Shown piece by piece: positions 24,501 to 34,507 of a DNA stretch of 64,000 nucleotides. The position numbers and the translations under genes were made by a program. Origin of the DNA: Ancylostoma caninum (lineage: Eukaryota; Nematoda; Chromadorea; Rhabditida; Ancylostomatidae); assembly GCA_037903475.1 (NCBI GenBank), contig JBAJFG010000370.1, forward strand, positions 1,416,501-1,480,500. The letters are read 5' to 3'. Within the stretch, counting starts at the first letter, position 1, and every line of letters starts with the position of its first letter. The notes beneath the pieces are model-generated. The model worked only from the letters and a program-made list of their open reading frames with translations. It searched no databases and was not told the origin of the DNA.

Positions 24501-25188
24501 GTTAGCCCATTCGCCTAGGTGTTTCTCTTCTGTCCTTAACACTCGAAAGCAATTGGAGCTTTGCAACAACCCTGGGCCGTTCTGTTCCCAGGCACATGAT
24601 TACTTAGTAGTACTCCACGTCAAAAAAAGATATTATTTCTCCCTGTTAAATGACCAAAAAATTAATTCAGCACTTGCTTACGCGTTTATTGAAGGTGTTT
24701 GTTATCGGATTGCCCAATTAGTTCAATATCGCTCGAGCAGTGCGATTTGTTGTGTTTTTTTTTTTGGCCAGACCTTTGAAGGCCTCGTGTTTTTCTTTGC
24801 TTTTTCTAGTACATCGGTGGTAGTTATCTATGTAACCTTCGTCTGCAGAGCACGTCGAGTGCGTTTGAATAAACAGATAAATAAGTTATGATAATAAATA
24901 AACTGAGGTGCAGGATAATGTACGTACAAGTGATGTTAACCAATACACAGAAGCCCACTCGTTTATTGTCATAAATGAGACGGGCCGTCTCCACATTTAA
25001 AAGAAGAAAATTAGAATAAGATTAGAATAAGAATGATTACACCAATCCCTTTAGCTCCCCTTGAGTCTCCTGAGGGAGGACATTAGGTAGGAGAGAAACA
25101 TATAAAGGGATAAACTGCATATACTTACCACAAAAATGACTAGGGCCGCAATTTGGTGATCTCCTACGAAGTTCGACACGCCTCCCAT
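15522..25188 (-). CDS. srx-family serpentine chemoreceptor, nine exons over 9.7 kb, 349 aa
   Basis: Exons: 25188-25129, 22969-22809, 22736-22590, 22506-22430, 22368-22310, 20657-20544, 20484-20419, 19365-19235, 15756-15522. Exons 1 to 8 have exactly the lengths of the 5.5-9.8 kb paralogue (60, 161, 147, 77, 59, 114, 66, 131); the last is longer (235). The sum is 1050 nt and stays open. Key motifs: MGGVSNFVGDHQIAALVIFV, ISFIGSMGNWLVATSSQ, MCYDICIFSHLF, LNRMCAICL, DCDFLVDDSIW, QCKFI, RRSKEINFLKQ, AVLQGIVFVVELYTYF, WNLVHCTDS, LIIIGYNVEFRKLI. The acceptor GATTGCAG lies 4 nt before the start codon. Exon 3 ends at a GC donor (CAG followed by GCAAGC). Introns hold a foldback element, a TTAA-flanked element and a possible LTR. 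The 3.5 kb last intron is the weakest join. The last exon extends the tail by a hydrophobic stretch not present in the paralogue. Confidence 0.85.
15757..19234. other. Last intron of the 15.5-25.2 kb srx gene
   Basis: This 3.5 kb stretch holds mixed-origin repeat sequence, including a palindrome CCAGCCTG...CAGGCTGG at 16879-16901 and a GC-rich block at 16.25-17.15 kb. Short open frames (for example plus 17376-17633 with CRIAIIGCGHSLLSIVSYSQ) do not match a family I recognise. No terminal repeats that would define an element were found. Confidence 0.35.
20090..20350 (+). repeat. Possible solo LTR
   Basis: The segment has a TATA-like GCATAAAAGGGG (20271-20282) followed about 45 bp later by GGGCAATAAATC (a poly(A) signal), the spacing seen in compact retroviral-type LTRs. 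It interrupts the intron between srx exons 7 and 8. TG/CA ends and a target duplication could not be fixed with confidence, so this is a suggestion only. Confidence 0.3.
21000..21286. repeat. Older repeat, left part, split by the foldback element
   Basis: Around 21061-21120 the sequence GGAAGGAGATTCTACTAGAT and GCAGCAGGGAAACATC is nearly the same as at 27578-27625. Its complement-like piece GGAATCTCCTTCCAGACGCA appears at 22192-22211, on the other side of the foldback element. A foldback repeat therefore seems to have been present before the 21287-22128 element inserted. Confidence 0.45.
21287..22128. mobile_element. Foldback DNA transposon with about 250-bp inverted arms, TAA target duplication
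   Basis: The left arm (21287-21540) and right arm (about 21890-22128) are inverted copies. Both start with (C/G)AAGGGAAGTGCA, pass through a shared stretch complementary to GTTCCGAAAGCG, then CAAGCTCAAAATTCCAT, then CCTCCCTCAATCATG, and reach a tRNA-like stretch GCTGGATAGCCGAGTGGATA. The target duplication TAA is present at 21284-21286 and 22129-22131. The middle is non-coding. The three-base TWA duplication is that of PIF/Harbinger-type elements, but no transposase supports that assignment. It lies in an intron of the 15.5-25.2 kb srx gene. Confidence 0.85.
23637..24490. mobile_element. TTAA-flanked non-autonomous element
   Basis: TTAA at 23638-23641 is followed by CACATTCGCGACAACG. TTAA at 24486-24489 is preceded by the complement of CACATAACGGACAATACG. 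TTAA target duplication with short CACAT-type ends is the pattern of piggyBac-related elements. Between the ends are many CTGTAG/TACTGTA-rich repeats and, at the right end, two large palindromes. It is non-coding and lies in intron 1 of the 15.5-25.2 kb srx gene. Confidence 0.6.
24405..24471. repeat. Two near-identical palindromes, 45 bp apart
   Basis: Perfect palindromes centred on ACCCACCGGTGGGT occupy 24405-24428 (24 bp) and 24450-24471 (22 bp). Each is followed by TTGTCC. They could be subterminal transposase-binding repeats of the TTAA element that contains them. Confidence 0.9.
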
Positions 25189-27508
25189 TTTATCTGCAAT
25201 CGTTACAAATTATGGATGTTTAAATCATAAACATGGGTTTACCTCAGTTCGAGATATCAATTAAATATCAGTTCGAAATATCTATTGAATAATCAGAGAA
25301 ATCGGAAAAAAATAGAGAAAAAGAAAATTAGGTGAGAGAAAATCTACTAAATAATACAATAAAAATGAAGTTCTATCATTCGTACAGTGCTTTTGTACAA
25401 GAATGACGCTCAGCATCGAGCTAATGCAACTATTCCGAACTGCAAAAGTATGAAGTGAACAGGAGACTGATTTAGAGAGTGACCACTTAATCGCGTAACG
25501 TTTCTCACGCTACTCATACGATTTGCTCTAGAATATGGCTAGAAAATTAGCTCAAAGGCAGTACCCGCTCAAATCCTCGTATCTGAGATTTCGCTTGAGT
25601 TTGGGGGATTTTTAGGGCCCTAGAGCTCACATCCAACAATGAAATGGCGGAAACTTGAGAAAAATTCGCGGAACTGGGGTCTCTTTTCCCGTGCTCCTCG
25701 TCGCACTCCCCTATAACTCGTGAGTCCCGCCACACAGACGCCGTCATACGCGGTTGAGAATGTGACGGGTCTTTGTTAACTGGCGCGTCGTGAAAGCACG
25801 AGCAACTGTGCTGGGTACACGATTGCAATTTGGATTTCTTCTAGGCAAGCCATGGTTCTTTATGTTCTTTTAGCATTTATGATGCACTGCTAGTGTGCGT
25901 CACCACTTTGACTTGGTCTCGGAAATTTCGACAAGTGCTGCCTTCAAATCTAACTATTGAAAAGCTCCATGTTGCAGTATCTACGAATAATTGCAAAAAT
26001 ATTATCGAAGCACCTGTTGGAAGTTATAAGCGTCCGTAGGCGGCGTTAACTAGGCTCTTTTATAGCTTGCCCCACTCAGAGAAACGCTTTTGTGACTGGA
26101 TTAAACGTTGACGTTATCAAAGTGATTACGATTAAGGCATCCGTATGCAAAACAAAGCGATGCAACGGCAGCCGTGATTGTTGTGTTGCTTCATTTGACA
26201 ATGCGTGCATTGTTGTGTTCTATCCCTTCTGCAAGCAGAAGCGAATGGATATGTAACTATGCGTCATAATCCCGGTTAATCCGTGCCCTTTGTATTCAAA
26301 ACTCATGTGCTGTGGTGTAGGTAGCAAAGCACTCTACCACTCGGTCGTTCCACTGATGTCATGTCCGTTGTTATTTCCATCGGAATCTCTCACCCCCGTC
26401 CACAGCTGAGAGCGTTAGCGCTTGCGACCAAGCACTGACCAATGACGACCCCCTAGTCAAGAATAAACATAGCCATTTTTGGTAGGTAAAAAGAAACAGT
26501 CTCAGTAATTCATGAGTACTGATTGAAGTGATAGAGTTTTTTTTCGTCTTTGTACACTATAGCGCGGACCAGCGTATGTAGATCGTACTCCCACTTCTCC
26601 ACTGGATCGCATACCACACGAGCATACGTTTATTGTTCGATCAATTTCGGCTTTACTACAGAAGGCTAATTTCAATGCTCCTGGGAAGAACGTAAAGCGT
26701 GATTTTGTGAGGATTCGAGGCGAATGCGGAATGAAAGGATTCGTGGCGGAGACTAGATACAATGATTTCTTTCTCGGTGGAAATTCGTTCTCCCAGAGCG
26801 ACAAAGATTTTCTAATGACATAGAAGAAAAGAAAATCCATTGACGACACGGATGTATGGAGATGCAAGCCACTGGACTCTTCGCAAGAATAGCACGATAT
26901 CAACCATACAGTTGCGATGTAGAGAATGAATAAACAATAAAGAAGACACAATTTCAGTAAATTATGGGTATTGACATAGTAATCGCGTTTCTTCCTTGTG
27001 TAATCCTTTCCTTCCTTGAACAGTATAAATATCCGCCCTCTGGTTTATGAAAACAAACTAAGGACGTTTAATTCCGGACGGTGATATTGAGATTTTCATT
27101 CACGATCCCTTTACAGGGTAAGGAAATCTATGTTGTGTGAGTGATGCATACGGAATGGGGCAATGATTGGGGTGAAGAATGGAGTCAAAGTATCAGTGAA
27201 GGCATTGCGCACTCTAGGTAAACGGACACTTTGTATCAGAGATGTAATATGTGGGCTTTGGCAGTAACTGTTCATTCACTTTCTCACCAATCCATTTAAC
27301 AAAACTGATAGAATGAGACCTCTTATTGTCCAACGCAGATCGCGTAGGCTAGTGAAGCATGAGCTTTTGCAGTCCTACGTGTTTTAGAGTAGTTTAAGTG
27401 ATAACAAATGACTGCGATGACTATGATTATCACTGCGGAGCTGGTCAAATAGTTGTTTTTGTTGATGCTGGTGAAATAATTGCTCTGCCACTTTCTAGGA
27501 AGTATGGT
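25189..27508. other. Region upstream of the second srx gene, no supported gene
   Basis: This region should contain the promoter of the 15.5-25.2 kb srx gene. The longest frame is a 149-codon minus-strand ORF (26951-26502) starting MCLLYCLFILYIATVWLISC, which could be a signal peptide, but no family, splice partner or further support was found. A-box-like GACCGAGTGGTAGAG occurs at about 26333-26347 (minus) without a good B box. Confidence 0.3.
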
Positions 27509-27738
27509 GTATTAGCTCAGAGAGGGCGCCTGATCCGACTTTGTCTGCAACGACGACTTTGCCCACAGAATGCGTCTGGAAGGAGATTTTACTAAATGGC
27601 AGTAGGGAAACATCAGAATGGAAGGAATCACATCAAATACTTATCAAAAATGTGCAAAAATTAGATCAATTAGCCGAGAACGTGAAGAGGTCGTAGTTGC
27701 GGACAAAGTCAGATCAGGCGCCTTCCGTGAGCTAGTAG
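27509..27738. repeat. Inverted repeat of about 49 bp, 230 bp in total
   Basis: The left arm 27509-27557 (with GGGCGCCTGATCCGACTTTG) and right arm 27690-27738 (with CAAAGTCAGATCAGGCGCC) are complementary with few mismatches. The loop contains the same GGAAGGAGATT...GGGAAACATC module seen at 21.06 kb, so this is a second, more compact copy of that repeat family. Confidence 0.72.
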
Positions 27739-27996
27739 ACTGTAGCTGCAAAATGAAAGACTAGCCGGCAACTGTTTATCTGGGATAGTGATGACGTCGT
27801 GCTAGCTTACAAAATTTTCTAGCAAAACCTCACAAACAACAAACAAGCACATCATTTGGTTGTTTTCGAAAATTCGCCGTCTGCAACTCTTGAAAAAGGA
27901 ATTCTGAGCGATCGCTTCGCCGCAATATCAATCGGACCTCAGCCAACTAGACAAGTCACGCCTGTCTACACTCCGCGCAGGCAGAGACTAGACTAA

Positions 27997-28560
27997 CAAG
28001 GGAAGTGCACAGGCCTAACCACAAGGATCGAAACGAAACATTTGTTCTTAGGATTTTGGGAACATTGTTTAACGTGATGTTGATGTATGTATATCATTTT
28101 TGCCCAATGGTCCTGATGCGCTCAGGGCTGGCAGCAAGTTTTGCATCAGGTACATGCAGCATTATCCATGCCTTAAAGATGAGAAGTGCTCCTGTAACTC
28201 CTTTCACGTTCGACAGATGGGATAGTGGTAGTGTCGGCTGCTCTCACGTGTGTCCTAACGAGTTCGATTCCCGTTGATAGACACCACCACAGCACCGAGT
28301 TTTTGCCCATGTAGGTTGCGGCAACACAGCATCAAATTCACCCAAAGAATATTTTACGAAGAGCTCGGTCGTGCACGAAGGTATGAACTTCGAGACACTC
28401 TGCATATCGCGATTTCTGGCACTATTTCCGTGAAGCTATCCACTTCCGTTGCCAAGTTCGCAACACCTTCGCGACGCATCGCTCTCGCGTGTATCAACAT
28501 ACGGTTCGGAGTGAACCTGCCTCGCCTCGAGCCAGCCTCATGACATGTTCGAAACATACG
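27997..28560. mobile_element. Solo-ended member of the CAAGGGAAGTGCA family with tRNA-like module
   Basis: CAAGGGAAGTGCACAGG starts at 27997, directly after TAA (27994-27996), exactly as at the ends of the elements at 21.3 kb and 42.5 kb. About 220 bp inside, GATGGGATAGTGG (28215-28227) and GAGTTCGATTCCC (28260-28272) resemble A and B boxes. No matching right end was found; the right limit given is only a guess. Confidence 0.4.
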
Positions 28561-29502
28561 GTGCGGTGGCACACCCACCGTAGCTCTACAAAATGGCGTT
28601 ACGGTGCAGGATGGATACGATAATCATGTCTAGCACCGCAAATAATCCTCCTATGCAGGGTTTCAGTCAGAAAAAATTTCAAATAGTTTGAATCCATGAA
28701 GGTTGAATAGTGCCATTTTTCTATATTGCACTATCATAAGAGTTTGGCTCGGATTCATTAAACTTTGACCACTCAACCCAACCGTGATTGCCGTGAATAG
28801 CTGACCTATGAACGATGGAGCCACTGGAGACGCATTTTTCAATAACCAGGTTTCGCCTGGTTATACGTTTATCGACCCTAAGCATGGTAGCCACGGCGAA
28901 GTTCCCGAGTGGGCAACGCATGGGACGTAGTTCCAGCAGTAGTTGTTGCAGTGGTGCACGTATCTGATGTGTTCTAATTATTAGAAATTTCTAAAACGAG
29001 TTTAAACGCTTGAAACCAAAAAATGCAAAGAGATTGCATCACTGCTTCGGCTTCTTCCAGGCTTTTAGGTGGGTCTTTATTAGCGTTTCGATGAGAGCGT
29101 CTTTACCAAAGGCCTCAAAGTGGCGTGGATATTCGCGTCCTTAGCCAGCAAACATTTCCTCCCTCCTGGTTTCCTGTGTCCTTTGAGGTGCAGCTGCGCT
29201 CTAAAAACTGTTAACTCCACAAAGGTAACTGCTACAGCTGCAACCCCGCTTTCCATTAACAGTATGTAAAGGCGCGGCTTCTCTGTACACTGTTGCGCAG
29301 GACCGTTCCATAGCATTCGCTTATTCGTTCATGTATATATGCTCAATGCCATTCATTGATATCTCATTATGTGAGCCTCATTCCACTTGCCTTATTTGTG
29401 TTACATATAGTTAGAGATAAAGTTTAATTACAGTAGTTTCAGGTCCAAGGAGGTTTAAAGAGGGAGGTTATCCGAAAACCACATGCCCCGCATGGCAACC
29501 AA
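28561..29502. other. Intergenic, no supported gene
   Basis: Short minus-strand frames (28921-28721 and 29316-29080) have ordinary composition, but no splice context or family match. There is a small hairpin CCAGGTTTCGCCTGG at 28846-28860. Nothing else was noted. Confidence 0.3.
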
Positions 29503-30156
29503 GGCCCGTAGTAAAGTGTCATGGCGATGAGATCAGCTGCCTGCACAACTCGTCGCCACATCTGAGGCGATGATCGCACGCGCGAAGACCTTCCAACACT
29601 GAGGAATGGGAGATCATCACCATCCGTGGAGGTGCTGCGAGCACGTATGTGCGGGGCGCTGATCTCATCGCCCTGGAGGGCGATGATCGCCATCGTTTGG
29701 TGACTAGATAGTGTGCGGAGCGAGGAGACGCTGAGTGAAGTACTCGGGGCATCTCAATCGGAGAATGGTGATGGTGTGAAGGTGCGTATGATCAGGTGCG
29801 CGAATTGCACAGAATACATCTGAGCATACGGACTTGGGCATGTTTTTTTTTCACCTCACAGCACAGAACAAGCTCGAATGTGTACGACTTGTCAAAAGTA
29901 CAGAGGTGCTTCTGGTGCTTCTGACAAGTCGTACTCGTTCTAGTTTGTTGATAGCAATGGTTCATAACTGTCTCACACGCTAAAACAGTGTGGAACTGAT
30001 GTGGGAATACGCGAAACAGGTACATTTGATCACTTTTCATGTACGGCCCGTCCGATTCACCGTGGCGATGATCACCATACTCTTCTCCAACGCGAAGTGC
30101 GCTCATCGCCCTGAAGGTGATGTGCGATGATCGCACTGGACACTTTACTACGGACC
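29503..30156. mobile_element. MITE with GGYCCGTAGTAAAGTGTC ends
   Basis: GGCCCGTAGTAAAGTGTC (29503-29520) and its inverted copy (30139-30156, one mismatch) bound a 654-bp non-coding segment. The segment is rich in GCGATGATCGC-type self-complementary motifs, for example CGCCCTGGAGGGCG near 29670. A second internal inverted pair is CAAGTCGTAC (about 29890 and 29926). The outer CCGTAGTAA core resembles the ends of the 12.29-13.15 kb element. Confidence 0.72.
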
Positions 30157-30419
30157 CAAATGGCTAGCAACTCAGCAAATGCTACTTCACCTACGATGTC
30201 CATATAGGTGCATTGATACCACTTGCAGAAACTGTGACGCAACTGCATTGAACCCATAAGAGCCAGTAGCTTTCGTAGGGACTATGTACATATGCCGTTA
30301 CGAAGTTACAGTGACAGTTCATCACGATTTATGAGAAATGCCGGTCCAAATAGAGCTGCCACGAACATTTATACACGATGAACGTCGACAATCAGTCTAT
30401 GAACGTGTTCGCAATCAGT

Positions 30420-33400
30420 TTATGTCTGTAGAACTGGCCGATTGGAGAAGAATTCTCCATACGAAAGTGGCGGTATAATGTTGGGGCTGAGCTGATAGAG
30501 ATATGGCGGCCCCTTGTTCACCTGAGTTAGTGCCACGACACTTCCGGGTGGGAATCTGAAAAATCACACGTTTACTCACAAAGTGAGAGATACTATGGGC
30601 TGCTTTTACCTAAGACCCAAGTTGACTTGATCGACAACTTCACTTTCCAACATGTCTACGCTCATGTGCCAATCGAACGAAGTAATAGGCGTGCCTGAAC
30701 CACTGGATGCTGACGTTGTTTTATGATCGCCTTGTGGGAATGCTGAAAAGAGATAGAATTAGAAGTGTCCCGTGGGACGTCGAATCAATCAATATGCATA
30801 CCTAGCGCGACAGCAGCAGCAAGTGTAATCGCATGCCCGACCACAAGCAGCGTATTTTTTCTCTGTTCACCAGATAAACTGCGCAGGACAAAGTCGGCGC
30901 GTGACACTCCCTGCGCTTCCGTTTCCGTGTCATACAGTTTCTGGATAGCATCCATGTTCATGACAGGAGAGCTGAAATTTTGTAAACATTAGAAAACTGT
31001 TTTCCTTCTCACGATATTGAGTACTTACTAGCTCTGATCTATCGGATACAGTTTGGCAAGCAGATCTAGATTAAATTCTGGGAATGGCTTGTCTCCAGTG
31101 CGGTACCACGACAGCGGTTCAAGGAGACCGGGCTCTATCTAAATTGGAAAACAATTATAAGTACAGGATTCTCCACAGTGGTCGAATCCCGCTTGCACCA
31201 CGCTACGCAACGCTGCACTCTGCACTCTGACTGTCTGCGCATCCACACATTTCATTGGCAGTCTCGTCATCATTCTCGGTAAATCTTCCTGCTTCCTGGC
31301 ATAACCTGTCCAAACAGGTGGTGAAGCGCGAGGGAGCTGGCGTCCACCACTGTAGTCCGCTATATTTCTGGATGTCCCGATATTTAGTCTTTTCCACCTA
31401 CCGCTATTTTCGTCTTCAAGAAACGCGCCAATGCTTCTCCAGTCTGCACCGAACGAAGAGTGGGCGAGCAGACGACAAGTTCCGGTTGAATTCCGCGATT
31501 GCACAACGCACGCGCCGACAGCTGCGCACAGTATTTTCCTGTAAGGTAGAATTCTCAGCGTTTGCAAAAGATTGCCTGGGCATTTGACATACTAGTACAT
31601 GGTATAATGTGGTCCCTGGGGCATTTTATACTAGATTCGTGCGTCTATATGATGAAGACAGTCGCATCGCTGACGTAGCTCAAACGCACGTATCTGCTGC
31701 GGCAGCGTGTTCTTTTCATTTAGGATGTAGTTGCTGCTTTGACCGGTTTCCATGGAAAATCCCTCGCAAATGGATGTGTGCGTTTGACGCGCGACAGCGC
31801 ACGCAGCTAGTATGAATAGCCTTTCTCAGAAAATCTACTGGTTCAGGCGTTCGGGCGGGCCTCTCGCATTACAGAACGATGTCTCCCGCTCGACTGTTGG
31901 AGGGAATGTGAACGCACCAAACGCCGAGATGGGAGGGTTGTCCTCGAAGGCCTTGCCATAGAGCAGCTTCTTCGCCGCTGTGTTGTGCGGGATGTTAAGG
32001 TCAGTGGGCGTCAGCTAAAAATCGAACATCAATGAACCTGTGCCCTGCAAGAGATCTCTTTCTACCGGGTGGAACTCACATATCCATTCGGAGCTTCCGT
32101 TGTCGTCCAATCCGGTCCAAAGATGCGGTCGACACGTTCTGCTGAGCGCATGATCACGATCATCCGTCCTCCTTGTTTCTTGCGCGTCGCTCTTGGCCAG
32201 TACGAGCAGACCATTACACCAGGCTTAAATTGCGCAGTGTTCAGTACATTATACAATGCTCCCCGCGGTAATTCACCTCGATATCAGTTGTAGCAGTGGA
32301 GCTTGCGGTGCTGCCCGACTTCCCGAACTTGAACCATTTCCTCTTTTCGCGCTGCGACTTCTTCGACTTCCTCGACTTCGACTTTTCCGACTTCGACTTC
32401 GACTTCCTCAACCTCCACGATTTCTCCTTCTTCGACTTCTTCTCCCTCTTCGACTTCTCCTTCTTTGACTTCTTCTCCCTCTTCGACTTCTCCTTCTTTG
32501 ATTTTGACTTCTTTTCCCTCTTCGACTTCTCCTTCTTTGACTTCGACTTCTTTTCCCTCTTCGACTTCTGTTTCTTCTCTTTCTTCGACGAGCCTTCGCT
32601 TTTCGATTTCTTCTGACTCTTTTTCGCCTTCTTCGAGGTGCTCTTACTACTCTTACTCCTACTGCTCTTCGGTGTTCTCGCTCCTTTAGGAGTCTTCGCT
32701 TTGTCGCTCTTGACGGGCTTATCGCTCTTGGAACCGCTCTTGAGGGCTTTGTCGCTTTTGGGAACGTCGCTGCCGGTCTTCAGGGCTTTGTAGCTCTTGT
32801 TGCTCTTAGCGCTCCTTACACTCTTGCCGCTCTTTGCGCTCCTTACGCTCTTGCCGCTCTTTGCGCTCTTTCCACTCTTCACCCTTTGCGATGGCTTCGA
32901 TCTCTTTTTGCTCCTGCAGCTCCAACCTCTGCCACTCTTGCAACTCTTGCGACTCTTACTTCTACTACTCTTGGAGCTCTTCGAAGCGGATCTGCTTCTG
33001 GTGCTCTTCTTGCTCTTGCTCCTCTTGCCAGCACTAGGTTTGCTCGGTTTACTTTTAGCCTTCCTGCTCCCGACAGGCGTTTTTCCTTTGGCAGTCTTTG
33101 GCCCACTGCTTTTCTTGCTCCGCTTGCTCTTCTCCTTCTTCTCCACCTGCTTACCGGCACTGGCCCTTTTACTGCCTTTCTTGTTGACTTTCCCATGCTT
33201 AGGTGTTCTCGCTTGCGAGCCGCTCCTACTCACACTTCGACTTTTGCTTCGGCTCTTGCTTTGTTTGGGAGTCCTAGGCTTGGACCCCGCAGAAACGCTC
33301 TGGCTTTTGCTTCTGCTCTTACTTCTGCTGACACTCTTCTTGCTCATCTTCTTCCTCGGCGTCTTCTTCCCCGACTTGCCACTCTTTTTCAAGGATTTGT

Positions 33401-33431
33401 TGCTCTTTTTGCTCTTCTTTCCACGTGGCAT
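30420..33431 (-). CDS. Lysine/serine-rich protein fused to a histidine-phosphatase (UBASH3/PGAM-like) domain with a changed catalytic motif, 693 aa
   Basis: Exons: 33431-32277, 32223-32080, 32014-31918, 31538-31402, 31138-31029, 30971-30802, 30742-30610, 30555-30420. They sum to 2082 nt, open throughout. Residues 1 to about 370 are a basic low-complexity tail of KKSKKSK, SRSKS and KREKKSK repeats. From about residue 400 comes the phosphatase fold: MIVIMRSAERVDRIFGPDW, LTPTDLNIP, then LVVCSPTLRSVQTGEALARF, EPGLLEPLSWYR, and LLVVGHAITLAAAVAL. In this superfamily the first motif is normally RHGERVD and its His is the phosphate-accepting residue; here it is RSAERVD. The later Arg and second His (VGHA) remain. 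I infer weak or no phosphatase activity. Acceptor TTGTTCAG lies 12 nt before the ATG. Intron 1 (53 bp) has acceptor TTTAAG; the join is in frame but is the one to confirm. Confidence 0.86.
31635..31815. repeat. Dispersed repeat, copy 1 (intron 3 of the phosphatase gene)
   Basis: The string TCCATGGAAAATCC followed by CAAATGNATG and the flanking ATATGATGAAG block are shared with 33694-33860 in the same orientation. It is non-coding, and both copies bracket the phosphatase N-terminal exons. Confidence 0.6.
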
Positions 33432-33460
33432 CTTCGAGTTCTCCTGAACAAGTAGGTTAG

Positions 33461-34507
33461 AGCAGCGAACGAAGAAGGCAGGATGGAGGTAGCAGACCTT
33501 ATTGCATGTGCCGTGATCGTGGAATGACCGACCCTCCTAGCATTTCGCCTTAAATATGCGAAGGGTATCGTGTTGTTTACAGTCAGGGAAATGATTCGAT
33601 TGTGATAACCATCCTGATGTTGTTTTGAGCTCATCATTCTTCGTGCTCTTTTTGATTACAAATTCTTGAACAAGTCATATGTATTAGATGGGTGCGTTTG
33701 ATGCGCATGCGTCGATATGATGAAGGATACGCCCAGTCGCAGCCTCGACGCAGCACGGACGCACGCCGAGGGCCACGGCCTTTTTTTTCATTTGACCAGT
33801 CTCCATGGAAAATCCTCTGCAAATGAATGCATGCGTCCTACTTGCTACTCACGCACGCCCCGAGTATAAATTACACTTGATGCGTGCGTTATTCATGTGT
33901 CAGAAGAGGGCATTAATTTTTGAAGGAATTACCATGATGACCGGTGAACGCGGCATGGATATCCTGATTGGAAGTGGTGTTCATGGTGTTAACGCCGCGA
34001 TGAGCAGTCTATACGGAAGCTCCTGCGCGACCGACGGATGCATCTGATGTAAATTGTGGTAAGTTCTAGAGCTTGTCAGTCCCTTAATCGCTACGATCAC
34101 CGAGGTCGCCACAGGGGAGCGATCAGAGCAACTGGGGACACATCCAATGTGACGAAGTGTGGCAATCGATGTGCATCTTTTCTACCATAGCTATCATCCT
34201 GGTCCCAAGTGAATTTGATCCATTTTGAATCGTCAAGATATAGGAATACCCAAATGTACTATATGGACCCGTCAAAGTGCTTCAGAAGTAGTCAAAGGAC
34301 TTCGATGAAGCTGCGGGTGGAACGCTAGTAATGATCCTCAAATTCCCATAACTTTAATAAAGGAGAAAAACTATATAAAAAGTGTCAAATAAGAGTTAAT
34401 AACAATGGGGTAATAACAATGACAGTATAAAAATCACACGTTTATTTTACAAGCAATAATTACTACCAAGTATGACAATGTATTTACAGCATTAGCAATG
34501 TTAACGT
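33461..34507. other. Intergenic between the phosphatase gene and the small secreted-protein gene
   Basis: It holds the promoter side of the phosphatase gene (minus strand) and the 3' side of the 34.5-35.2 kb gene. The repeat copy at 33694-33860 is within it. No gene is supported. Confidence 0.4.
33694..33860. repeat. Dispersed repeat, copy 2
   Basis: This is the second copy of the repeat in intron 3 of the phosphatase gene (31635-31815). It shares TCGATATGATGAAGGA-like and TCTCCATGGAAAATCCTC-like stretches and ends in a run of ACGCACGC. Confidence 0.6.

Noticed and set aside
26502..26951. 149-codon minus ORF with a hydrophobic start as a secreted-protein gene
   Set aside because: Neither strand shows a family motif, conserved cysteine pattern or neighbouring exons, and AT-rich hydrophobic starts are common by chance.
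32256..33447. Long plus-strand frames rich in leucine, phenylalanine and serine opposite the phosphatase gene
   Set aside because: They are the complement of the K/S-rich repeats (AAG/TCC bias keeps all frames open) and have no independent features.
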